Positions 1 through 5,885 are shown, numbered from the stretch's first letter. The stretch is 7,903 nucleotides of DNA from Chloroflexota bacterium (GCA_030668425.1 DAOUTY010000074.1:1-7903); one strand, 5' to 3'. The notes: a model not told the origin generated them from the letters alone. A program made the numbers and translations.

Positions 1-173
1 AAGCCACCTTCTGTGAAGGCGCTGGCCTCGAAGTCCGGTGCGGGTTTGCCTACTTGGGCAGTCACTTTGCGTACCTCCTTCTGCTTTTGAGTCTCTGTTG
101 GCGGGGATTCCTCCGCTTCCAGCGCTATGGGACCTTTTGCCGCTTGCACACATTGATCTTTGGGTTCAGCCAT
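1..173 (-). CDS. Peroxiredoxin (AhpC/TSA family), N-terminal part only
   Basis: Partial gene: the start is at 173 and the frame stays open to the left edge, giving 57 codons. The ATG is preceded by AGGAGG (180-185) with a 6-nt spacer. The translation opens with a polar, Glu/Lys/Gln-rich stretch of about 40 residues (MAEPKDQCVQ...) and then reads VGKPAPDFEASAFTEGG. The V-G-x-x-A-P-D-F block is the usual N-terminal signature of AhpC/TSA thiol peroxidases, and the GG after the first strand fits the two-Cys Prx group. The peroxidatic Cys (normally in FTFVCPTE, about 35-40 residues further on) lies outside the window, so catalytic type cannot be confirmed. The leader is longer than in most AhpC proteins and holds one Cys (Cys8). 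It sits 43 nt after the rubrerythrin stop with no terminator seen between, so the two are probably co-transcribed for peroxide removal. Confidence 0.8.
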   Translation of the reverse strand, partial: MAEPKDQCVQAAKGPIALEAEESPPTETQKQKEVRKVTAQVGKPAPDFEASAFTEGG

Positions 174-216
174 ATTACCCCTCCTTTCTACAGGGAAGAG
201 CGAGTATATCGTCCTC

Positions 217-825
217 CTAGTCTACTCTCCGGAACTTCTCCTTGGGGGCGCCGCATATCGGGCATTCATCGGGGAGTTCGCCGTCGGACACGTAGCCACA
301 GATGCCGCAGACGTAGTAATCCGTGTCAGACTCGCGTATCATGTGCTCCAACGCCTTTTTGTAGAGCTTGGCATGCCCGGCCTCTACGTCGCGGGAATAG
401 GTGAAGATCCTTGCCACGCTGGCATTGCCCTCCTCGTTAGCCTCCTTGATGAACCGAGGATAGCTGCTGCTTGCCAGGTTCTCCCTTTCGAAACCGGCCT
501 CCAGGTTCTCCTGGGTGCTGGATACACCACCGAGGAGGCGCAGGTGATTGAAGGCATGGATGCCCTCGGCCTCGGCAATGGCACGGAATAGCTTGGCCAT
601 CTGGGGATAGTCCTCCTGCTCGGCCTTCAGGGCAAAGGCCAGGTTCCTCTGGTGGGCCTGGGACTCGGCGACAAAGCCAACCTTGAGATTCTTCAGGGTC
701 TTGGTGCCCTTTACCCCCGGGATCTCATGTGGGACTAGTTTCTCTGCCTCTGCTCCGCAGACAGGGCAACGCTCAGGTTTATCATCGGCGAATTCTACGT
801 GATGGCAATTGGTACACTTCCACAT
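217..825 (-). CDS. Rubrerythrin with a rubredoxin-like domain at both ends (202 aa)
   Basis: Non-haem iron peroxidase of the ferritin-like superfamily, expected to reduce H2O2 to water in the cytoplasm with electrons from rubredoxin-type donors. The order is: an N-terminal four-Cys knuckle (Cys4, Cys7, Cys20, Cys23), a four-helix diiron domain (about residues 40-162), and a C-terminal rubredoxin-like domain (Cys173, Cys176, Cys188, Cys191). Visible iron ligands are Glu54, Glu87/His90 (ExxH), Glu115 and Glu148/His151 (ExxH). The usual ENYE segment reads ENLA (115-118), so the second Glu, equivalent to Glu97 of Desulfovibrio vulgaris rubrerythrin, is missing; in the sister gene at 4999-5532 it is present. 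The start has AGGAGG at 837-842 with a rather long 11-nt spacer. It follows copA by 63 nt and precedes the peroxiredoxin. The family call is firm; the exact activity is less so because of the altered site. Confidence 0.9.
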   Translation of the reverse strand: MWKCTNCHHVEFADDKPERCPVCGAEAEKLVPHEIPGVKGTKTLKNLKVGFVAESQAHQRNLAFALKAEQEDYPQMAKLFRAIAEAEGIHAFNHLRLLGGVSSTQENLEAGFERENLASSSYPRFIKEANEEGNASVARIFTYSRDVEAGHAKLYKKALEHMIRESDTDYYVCGICGYVSDGELPDECPICGAPKEKFRRVD

Positions 826-870
826 GACGTTATCTGCCTCCTATCATAATATCCCTCAGGGTAAGTGATC

Positions 871-887
871 AAGCTGGATTCCAGCTT
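871..887. repeat. Short perfect palindrome just after copA
   Basis: AAGCTGGA and TCCAGCTT flank a single central T. It starts 2 nt beyond the copA stop codon in the direction of transcription. As RNA it would form a 7-bp stem with a 3-nt loop. On the minus strand no U tract follows, so it is not a canonical intrinsic terminator for copA. On the plus strand it is followed by TTTT. It may mark a processing or pausing point between copA and the downstream rubrerythrin, or be an operator. Confidence 0.45.
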
Positions 888-888
888 T

Positions 889-3534
889 TCAACCCAACGG
901 ATTCCGAAGAGTTCTTTGAAGATGGTATCTCCTCATGCTCAGGGAATTAGATACCACACTTACCGAACTGAAAGCCATCGCTGCCCCTGCGATTATGGGG
1001 TTAAGCATAAAGCCAGTGAAGGGATACAGAATACCTGCAGCTATAGGTATGCCTATTGAATTGTAGAAAAAAGCCCAGAAAAGGTTCTGCTTTATCTTGC
1101 GCATTGTATAGCGACTCAACTCCAGCGTGCGGGCCACATCTCGGAGGTCATCTCTCACCAGGACTACGCCTCCGGATTCAATAGCCACATCTGTCCCCGA
1201 GCCGATTGCGATACCGACATCCGCTTGAACCAGAGCCGGGGCGTCGTTTATGCCATCGCCGACCATAGCTACTGTACGGCCTTGCTCCTGGAGTCTTTTT
1301 ATCTCAGTGGCCTTATCCTCAGGTAGTACCTCAGCCAGAACGTGGTCGATTCCCAGGCTGTGAGCGACGTTTTCGGCACTCCGGGGATTATCTCCTGTGA
1401 TCATAATCACTTGGTTGCCGCGCTGCTTGAGCCAGGCCACTGTCTCTGCGGCGGAATCCTTCGCCTTATCAGCGACTGCTATTATTCCAGCAAGCATGCC
1501 ATCAACGGCTACCAGCACCACCGTTTTCCCTTCCCCCTCCAGTCGAACTATACTTTCCTCCGCAGCCAGTGCATCTATGTCCTTATCAGCGAGCAGCTTC
1601 CTGTTTGCCACGAGAATATTAGTACCGTTGTATCTCGCTTCCACACCTTTGCCTGGTATTGCGGAGAAGTTCTCCACCTCTGGAATCAATATTTCACTTT
1701 CCTCAGCCTTGCTGACGATGGCTTCGCTGAGATGGTGCTCCGAGCGCTTCTCAGCAGCAGCAGCCAGTTTCAGGATGTCATCGCTGGAATAAGTATTGGA
1801 GATAGGGATAATATCCGTGACCTCAGGCTTTCCCCTCGTCAATGTTCCTGTCTTATCGAAGACGACGGTATCCACCTTGCTTGCTCTCTCCAAGGTCTCA
1901 GCGTCTTTGATGAGAATACCATTCTCCGCACCCAGACCCGTTCCTACTATTACCGCTGTAGGTGTAGCCAAGCCGAGGGCACAGGGGCAGGCAATGATGA
2001 CTACGGCGATAAATGCGGTGAATCCGAAGACAAGCCCTGTCCCTGACAGATACCAGGCCAGAAAGGTAATCAGCCCAATAGCTAAAACAACAGGGACGAA
2101 GTACGCAGCCACTCTATCCGCCAGCCTCTGCACCGGCGCCTTGCTACCCTGGGCGTCCTCCACCAGCTTCACAATTTGGGCAAGAGCGGTATCCGCACCT
2201 ACTTTAGTGGCTCTGAACTTGAGCCAGCCGCTCTTGTTTATTGTCCCACCTATGACCTCATCATCGATGTTCTTCTCCACTGGGACGCTCTCTCCAGTTA
2301 GGAGTGACTGGTCAACCGAAGAACTGCCCTCTACAACTACCCCGTCTACAGGAATTCCGCCCCCTGGCTTCACTATGACCGCATCGCCAACCATAACTTC
2401 TTCCACGGGAATTTCCTGCTCCTTGTCATCTCTAACTACCAGTGCAGTCTTGGGTTGCAGTTCGAGTAGCTTGCGGATAGAGTCCGAAGTCCTTCCCTTA
2501 GCTAGAGCCTCCAACAGCCTGCCCAGCAGGATGAACACTATGAGCAGCCCCGCCACTTCGTAGTAAATGTCATCCTTGCCATAATTGGCATTATCGCTCC
2601 AGATTAGGATGGACGTGGCCAGGCTGTAGAGAAATGCAGTGCCAGTGCCTAGCGCAACAAGGGTATCCATACCTGCCCTGTGGTTCTTAACCACCGACCT
2701 GATCCCCACGGTGTAGAACTGGTAGCCAACGGCAATAATGGGCGTGGTGAGCAGCAGTTGAAGCAGCGCCATGCTGCCATCAGAAAGGGAAGGAAGTGGC
2801 AGACCAACGTGATGGCCCATGGCAAAATAGAGCAGGGGCAGGCCGAAAACTGCAGCCAAAATCACCTTGATTTTCAGTATCCTTATCTCGCTATGCCGCA
2901 CCTCTCTTTCTCTATCAACGGTGGTCTCTTCCACTGGTGTATAGCCAGCATCCCTTATCGCCTTCTTGATAGCTTCGCGGCTGGTCAATGTTGGATCGAA
3001 GGATATTATCGCCCTTTCGTTTAGGAAGAGTTGGCTGTTTAGTATCCCCTTCACCCTCTTGAGCGCTGCCTCGACAGTGCCCACGCAGTGAGCATTATCC
3101 ATGCCAATGACCTTGAGATTAAGCAGCGCGGCTTCTTCCCTGATGATGTCATAGCCCACTCCCTTTATCGTCTGCTCCAGTGCTTGAGGAGTCGCTTTCC
3201 CAGGGTCGTATTCCACGTATGCTTTCTCGGTAGCGAAGTTCACCGCAGCTTTAGAGACTCCCTCCAGCCCTTTGAGGGAGTTCTCTATGGAAGCTGCGCA
3301 CGAGGCACAGTGCATTCCCTTTATCTTGAGTGTAGCCTTCGCTGATTGTTGCCCGCTGTCGTCGGCTCTCCGCGAAGGCGTTATTTCATTGGGTGAAGGG
3401 GCGAGCAAGCCTCTATCGGAGAGGAACTTCTCACGGCAGCCTGGGCTGCAGAAATAGTAAGTCTGGCCCTCATGCTCTACACTGAGAGCCGTCTTCTCGT
3501 CCACCTCCATCCCGCATATCGGGTCTATCGCCAT
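889..3534 (-). CDS. copA: Cu+-exporting P1B-type ATPase with N-terminal YHS domain (881 aa)
   Basis: Inner-membrane pump that uses ATP to export Cu+ from the cytoplasm. Domains in order: a YHS metal-binding domain (about 1-45; Cys7, Cys29, Cys33), HMA1 (about 67-131, GMHCASC, Cys76/Cys79), HMA2 (about 138-202, GMDNAHC, only Cys150), and the ATPase core with about eight membrane helices (four between 218 and 345, two between 478 and 530, two between 812 and 865). Visible motifs are TGES (413-416), CPC (516-518), DKTGT with phosphorylated Asp560, MITGD (711-715), GDGIND (759-764), Tyr824-Asn825, and MxxSS (853-857). CPC with the YN and MxxSS motifs marks the Cu+ (P1B-1) group. The P1B SEHPL motif reads SEHHL (598-602); His600 is kept. 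AGGAGG (3547-3552) is 12 nt from the ATG, and an in-frame TAA four codons upstream excludes a longer protein. No copper regulator or chaperone is visible. Confidence 0.96.
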   Translation of the reverse strand: MAIDPICGMEVDEKTALSVEHEGQTYYFCSPGCREKFLSDRGLLAPSPNEITPSRRADDSGQQSAKATLKIKGMHCASCAASIENSLKGLEGVSKAAVNFATEKAYVEYDPGKATPQALEQTIKGVGYDIIREEAALLNLKVIGMDNAHCVGTVEAALKRVKGILNSQLFLNERAIISFDPTLTSREAIKKAIRDAGYTPVEETTVDREREVRHSEIRILKIKVILAAVFGLPLLYFAMGHHVGLPLPSLSDGSMALLQLLLTTPIIAVGYQFYTVGIRSVVKNHRAGMDTLVALGTGTAFLYSLATSILIWSDNANYGKDDIYYEVAGLLIVFILLGRLLEALAKGRTSDSIRKLLELQPKTALVVRDDKEQEIPVEEVMVGDAVIVKPGGGIPVDGVVVEGSSSVDQSLLTGESVPVEKNIDDEVIGGTINKSGWLKFRATKVGADTALAQIVKLVEDAQGSKAPVQRLADRVAAYFVPVVLAIGLITFLAWYLSGTGLVFGFTAFIAVVIIACPCALGLATPTAVIVGTGLGAENGILIKDAETLERASKVDTVVFDKTGTLTRGKPEVTDIIPISNTYSSDDILKLAAAAEKRSEHHLSEAIVSKAEESEILIPEVENFSAIPGKGVEARYNGTNILVANRKLLADKDIDALAAEESIVRLEGEGKTVVLVAVDGMLAGIIAVADKAKDSAAETVAWLKQRGNQVIMITGDNPRSAENVAHSLGIDHVLAEVLPEDKATEIKRLQEQGRTVAMVGDGINDAPALVQADVGIAIGSGTDVAIESGGVVLVRDDLRDVARTLELSRYTMRKIKQNLFWAFFYNSIGIPIAAGILYPFTGFMLNPIIAGAAMAFSSVSVVSNSLSMRRYHLQRTLRNPLG

Positions 3535-3581
3535 TCTCAGCCATTACCTCCTAGCCAGCGGGGCTCGCTACTATGTAACTT

Positions 3582-3661
3582 GTAGGGTGGGTGCAGCGTA
3601 GCGCAACCCACCATCAACCGCATCAGGGGTGGTGGGTTACGTTTCACTCCACCCACCCTAC
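3582..3661. repeat. 80-bp palindromic interspersed repeat (MITE-like)
   Basis: Two 32-bp arms (3582-3613 and 3630-3661) are inverted copies that match at 27 of 32 positions, with the outer 12 and the inner 9 bases perfect, around a 16-nt centre. Each arm begins GTAGGGTGGGTG and ends AACCCACCA, so each is also partly self-complementary (GGTGGGT with ACCCACC); the whole can fold as one long hairpin or as two small ones. Repeats with the core TAGGGTGGG...CCCACC are, to my recollection, scattered in many bacterial genomes, usually between genes. It fills most of the 147-nt gap between the flavodiiron protein and copA, 20 nt after the stop, and could end or stabilise that transcript. No transposase is present. 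Confidence 0.85.
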
Positions 3662-3681
3662 CTTTCTTTCGTAAAACGCTA

Positions 3682-4866
3682 TCAAGCAAAGTTATGCTCT
3701 TTGTGTTTTTGGGCAATAGTAGCTGCCAGACTATCCAGTGCCTTGAAATCGTCTTCTTTGGGGAAGCCTTTACAGAGCACCGGCTCCAGTATTTCTACCT
3801 TCAGGTTAGGGAGCATCGCGGCGAGCTGCTCAACCGCCTTGCCTCCCCAGCCGTAGGAGCCAATAACGGAGACAAATCCCAGTTTCGGCCTCAGGGCATT
3901 CGCCAGGAAGGCAGCATATACAACATTCGGGTGCGGACCGGCTAGAACGGTAGGTGTCCCGATAACAACTGTCGCCGCATCCACCAACGCCATTGCCAGC
4001 TTTCCGATGTCGGTTACTGTGAGGTCGAATTGTTTCACCGTCACGCCTCTTTGGACTAAAGCTTCGACAAGGTATTCGACCATCTTGCGAGTGCTGCCAT
4101 GCATCGAGATATAGGGTAATATCACAATGTTTTTGGGCTCATCGAAGGCCCAGCTATGATACGCTTTCAAGATGAACTCTGGCTTGTCATGCACAGGGCC
4201 GTGGCTGGGAGCGATAATGTCAATTGCATAATCCCTTATTTTCTCCAGGTTCTTCTGGATGGTCGTTCGGAAGGGCATCATGATTTCCGCATAATATCTC
4301 TTGGCTGCCTCATAGACCTGCCCCCCATCAGTTACATATAAGTCGCTTGTGGCCAGGTGAGAACCAAAAAAATCACAGGGGAACAATATCTTGTCTTCTC
4401 TCAAATAGGTAAGCATTGTCTCTGGCCAGTGAACCCATGGAGCATGGATAAATTCCAGGGTTCTATCTCCCAGCGAAATGGTCTCTTTATCGTTTACCGC
4501 TATGAATTTCTCTTCCGGAATCATGAGCAAGTCTATGAGCATATCTTTACATCTGGGCGTGGCAACGACCTTTGCCTCAGGGTATCTTTCGAGGACTCGG
4601 GGGAGAGCGCCGGAATGGTCCTGCTCGGCATGATTGGCAACAATATAGCTTATATTCTCAATCCCAAGCCGGTTCAGTTGGTTTATCAACACATCCTGCA
4701 TAGTAGGGTCTACCGTATCAATAAGAGCTGTTTTTTCACTGCCCTTAATGACATATGAGTTATAACTCGTGCCATCGGGAAGCGGTATAAGCGAGTCAAA
4801 TAACCGCCTGTCCCAGTCGATGGCTCCGACCCAGTAGACACCTTCGGCTAGCTTAATATTGCTCAT
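3682..4866 (-). CDS. fprA: Class A flavodiiron protein (O2/NO reductase), 394 aa
   Basis: Cytoplasmic scavenging enzyme that reduces O2 to water and/or NO to N2O with electrons from rubredoxin. Residues 1 to about 250 form the metallo-beta-lactamase-like diiron domain with a full ligand set: His79, Glu81, Asp83 and His84 in NHAEQDHSG, His146 in VHWPET, Asp165 in PCDFFGSH and His222 in PSHGP. Residues from about 252 to 394 form the flavodoxin-like domain; ISMHGSTRKM (about 263-272) is the FMN phosphate loop and SYGWGG is the flavin-contacting loop. There is no C-terminal rubredoxin, so it is class A, like Moorella FprA or Desulfovibrio ROO, and the separate Hrb/rubredoxin upstream is the likely donor. 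The start is supported by AAAAGGAGG (4876-4884) with a 9-nt spacer. It lies 132 nt downstream of the rubrerythrin and may have its own promoter there. The sequence alone cannot tell O2 from NO preference. Confidence 0.95.
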   Translation of the reverse strand: MSNIKLAEGVYWVGAIDWDRRLFDSLIPLPDGTSYNSYVIKGSEKTALIDTVDPTMQDVLINQLNRLGIENISYIVANHAEQDHSGALPRVLERYPEAKVVATPRCKDMLIDLLMIPEEKFIAVNDKETISLGDRTLEFIHAPWVHWPETMLTYLREDKILFPCDFFGSHLATSDLYVTDGGQVYEAAKRYYAEIMMPFRTTIQKNLEKIRDYAIDIIAPSHGPVHDKPEFILKAYHSWAFDEPKNIVILPYISMHGSTRKMVEYLVEALVQRGVTVKQFDLTVTDIGKLAMALVDAATVVIGTPTVLAGPHPNVVYAAFLANALRPKLGFVSVIGSYGWGGKAVEQLAAMLPNLKVEILEPVLCKGFPKEDDFKALDSLAATIAQKHKEHNFA

Positions 4867-4895
4867 AACAACTTACCTCCTTTTAATCACCTTGC

Positions 4896-4908
4896 CTGAT
4901 TTAATCAG
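4896..4908. promoter_or_regulatory. Palindrome in the flavodiiron leader, possible operator
   Basis: CTGATT and AATCAG flank a single T, 30-42 nt before the flavodiiron start codon. The hexamer TTAATC or its complement GATTAA recurs at 4883-4888, 4901-4906 and 4918-4923, about 17-18 bp apart. This could be a regulator site in the 132-nt gap after the rubrerythrin gene. I see no convincing -35/-10 pair; a TGGACA at 4933-4938 (minus strand) lacks a good partner. Confidence 0.3.
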
Positions 4909-4998
4909 TGTAGTTACGATTAACAGCGCACCTGTCCAGTTTAGAACCCGATGCAGTTCTGCCTCCCCTTTCCTGGGTCTTGCTCATCGAACAAACAC

Positions 4999-5532
4999 CT
5001 AGTAGTTCTCAGCCATGAGTTCGTAGTAGCTCTGGGGGAAGGCGCACGCAGGACATTTGACCGGCGCTTCGGTCCCCTCATGCACATAACCACAGTTGCG
5101 GCACTTCCACCTCACCACCTTGTCTTTCCTGAAAGCTTTTCCCTCCTCCAGATTCTTGAGCAGGGCAAGGTATCGCTTCTCGTGCTCCTCTTCCACCTCG
5201 GCCACCTCTTTGAAGAAATTGGCGATCTCGGTGAAGCCCTCGTCGCGGGCCATTCGCTCGAATTCGGGGTACATCTGGGTGTGTTCGTAGTTCTCACCTG
5301 CAGCTGCCGCCTTCAAATTTGCTCTGGTATCTCCGATTCCCTTGAGAAAGTCGAACTCCCTTTTGGCGTGCTCCCTTTCGTTTTCGGCCGTCTCCAGGAA
5401 TATCCCCGCGATCTGTTCGTACCCCTCCGCTTTGGCTACAGCAGCAAAGTAGGTGTACTTGTTGCGTGCCTGCGATTCGCCGGCAAACGACGCCTGCAGA
5501 TTCTGTTCGGTCTTGCTTCCCTTCAGATCCAT
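4999..5532 (-). CDS. rbr: Rubrerythrin, canonical form (177 aa)
   Basis: Cytoplasmic NAD(P)H-linked H2O2 reductase, acting through rubredoxin. Residues 1 to about 135 are the ferritin-like four-helix domain with the complete diiron set: Glu19 (GESQAR), Glu52/His55 (ExxH), Glu80 and Glu83 in GENYE, and Glu114/His117 (ExxH). Residues 140-177 are the rubredoxin-like FeS4 domain with Cys144, Cys147, Cys160 and Cys163. The length is somewhat below the 191 residues of the Desulfovibrio protein. The start is set by AAGGAGGAG (5536-5544), with a 5-nt spacer from its AGGAGG core. It is the first gene after a leader that carries inverted repeats and a possible promoter (5575-5611), and it precedes the flavodiiron gene. 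Its intact GENYE contrasts with the second rubrerythrin at 217-825, which suggests the two are not redundant. Confidence 0.96.
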   Translation of the reverse strand: MDLKGSKTEQNLQASFAGESQARNKYTYFAAVAKAEGYEQIAGIFLETAENEREHAKREFDFLKGIGDTRANLKAAAAGENYEHTQMYPEFERMARDEGFTEIANFFKEVAEVEEEHEKRYLALLKNLEEGKAFRKDKVVRWKCRNCGYVHEGTEAPVKCPACAFPQSYYELMAENY

Positions 5533-5574
5533 TTGCTCCTCCTTTTGCTTGGTCTGTAGCTAGCCTGGGATTTG

Positions 5575-5611
5575 CTTCTGTCACTACAAGACGAACTTGA
5601 CAGAAGTTCAA
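5575..5611 (-). promoter_or_regulatory. Overlapping inverted repeats with possible promoter upstream of rbr
   Basis: Two overlapping dyads are present. CTTCTGTCA (5575-5583) pairs perfectly with TGACAGAAG (5598-5606) across 14 nt, and GAACTT (5593-5598) pairs with AAGTTC (5604-5609) across 5 nt. Read on the minus strand, TTGAAC (5606-5611) and TGTAGT (5583-5588) are 17 nt apart and could be -35 and -10 boxes, each matching consensus at 4 of 6. Transcription would begin near 5575, about 43 nt before the rbr start. A regulator bound to either dyad would cover this promoter. The 9-bp dyad could instead act as a hairpin in a readthrough mRNA. I do not recognise the site as that of a named regulator. 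Confidence 0.4.
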
Positions 5612-5633
5612 TAAGGTGCATCAGCCCGCTTTG

Positions 5634-5690
5634 CTACGGATGGTCGTGAGGATGCTCGTGAGACTGACCCAGTCTCTCATCCTGAACCTG
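5634..5690 (-). other. In-frame His-rich extension after the TGA of the small gene
   Basis: Directly after the TGA at 5693-5691 the same frame continues for 18 sense codons, QVQDERLGQSHEHPHDHP, and ends with TAG (5636-5634). The last eight codons are an in-frame tandem 12-nt repeat (5660-5649 and 5648-5637) coding HEHP then HDHP. The two copies differ at only two positions, both third codon bases (GAG/GAC and CCT/CCG). That is the pattern expected of translated sequence. The tail would be made only if TGA is read as selenocysteine or otherwise read through, giving about 70 residues. The simple alternative is untranslated sequence that happens to look coding. Confidence 0.35.
5649..5683 (-). 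promoter_or_regulatory. Hairpin after an in-frame TGA; possible bacterial SECIS-like element
   Basis: On the minus strand AGGATG (5683-5678) pairs with CATCCT (5654-5649), and inside it GAGACTG (5676-5670) pairs with CAGTCTC (5666-5660) around a GGT loop (5669-5667). An asymmetric internal loop (A against ACGAG, less the shared stem bases) separates the stems. The loop begins 21 nt after the TGA at 5693-5691. As I recall the bacterial SECIS description, it asks for a G in the first two loop bases, an upper stem of at least 4 bp and about 16-37 nt between UGA and loop; this hairpin meets all three. There is no U tract, so it is a poor intrinsic terminator. It could also be a plain mRNA-stabilising hairpin. 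Confidence 0.35.
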
Positions 5691-5846
5691 TCAGCAACCT
5701 GGCTCCCCGTAGTGTCCGCAGCAGGTACTTCCCGTTCGGATCTTGATCCAGTTATTGCGGATTAGAAGCCAGGCCTTGTGCCTCAGAGGCATGGGCGCTT
5801 GCAGGTTGGTGAAGACTGCGCGTATGCTAGGTCGATTGCCTGCCAT
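5691..5846 (-). CDS. Small Cys-rich protein ending in CCGHYGEPGC (51 aa to TGA), function unknown
   Basis: A short gene in the 353-nt gap between hrb and rbr. The ATG at 5846 follows AGAGGGGAG (5854-5862) with a 7-nt spacer, 39 nt after the hrb stop, so it looks like a member of the suf-hrb transcript. The product is basic in its first 40 residues (MAGNRPSIRAVF..., RHKAWLLIRNNWIKIRTG), with a short amphipathic or hydrophobic stretch around 25-35. It ends in Cys42-Cys43-Gly-His45-Tyr-Gly-Glu-Pro-Gly-Cys51. Three Cys and one His so close together could bind a metal ion or Fe-S cluster, or be redox active. I recall similar CCGxxGxPGC C-termini in hypothetical proteins of anaerobes but cannot name a family. 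The TGA may not be the true end: an in-frame His-rich tail and a hairpin follow. No signal peptide is seen. Confidence 0.7.
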   Translation of the reverse strand: MAGNRPSIRAVFTNLQAPMPLRHKAWLLIRNNWIKIRTGSTCCGHYGEPGC

Positions 5847-5885
5847 TTTACATCTCCCCTCTTAGCGCAAAAGATTACTGGAAGA

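Noticed and set aside
843..872. TTGATC ... TATGAT as a promoter for the second rubrerythrin
   Set aside because: The would-be -10 box lies directly against the AGGAGG, so the transcript would start at or after its own ribosome site.
1342..2563. Long plus-strand open frames (about 234 and 255 codons) opposite copA
   Set aside because: They are antisense to a gene with every P-type ATPase motif, have no homology that I recognise and no good ribosome site; they are shadows of copA codon use.
3541..3543. ATG out of frame just upstream of copA
   Set aside because: It is only about 2 nt from AGGAGG and its frame does not encode the ATPase; the in-frame ATG at 3534 begins the YHS domain properly.
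4901..4987. 28-residue minus-strand frame (MSKTQERGG...) between rbr and fprA
   Set aside because: No Shine-Dalgarno sequence before its ATG and no motif in the product.
4951..5559. Plus-strand open frame of 202 codons opposite rubrerythrin
   Set aside because: It mirrors the conserved rubrerythrin frame; the Leu-rich translation is what antisense of Glu/Lys-rich helices gives.
5649..5683. Hairpin as a classical intrinsic terminator
   Set aside because: No run of U follows on the minus strand, and the stem is interrupted by an asymmetric internal loop.
5691..5693. General reassignment of TGA to a sense codon in this organism
   Set aside because: copA and the flavodiiron gene both end with TGA at the normal family C-terminus, and none of the complete genes has an internal TGA, so TGA is a normal stop here; any decoding would be site-specific.
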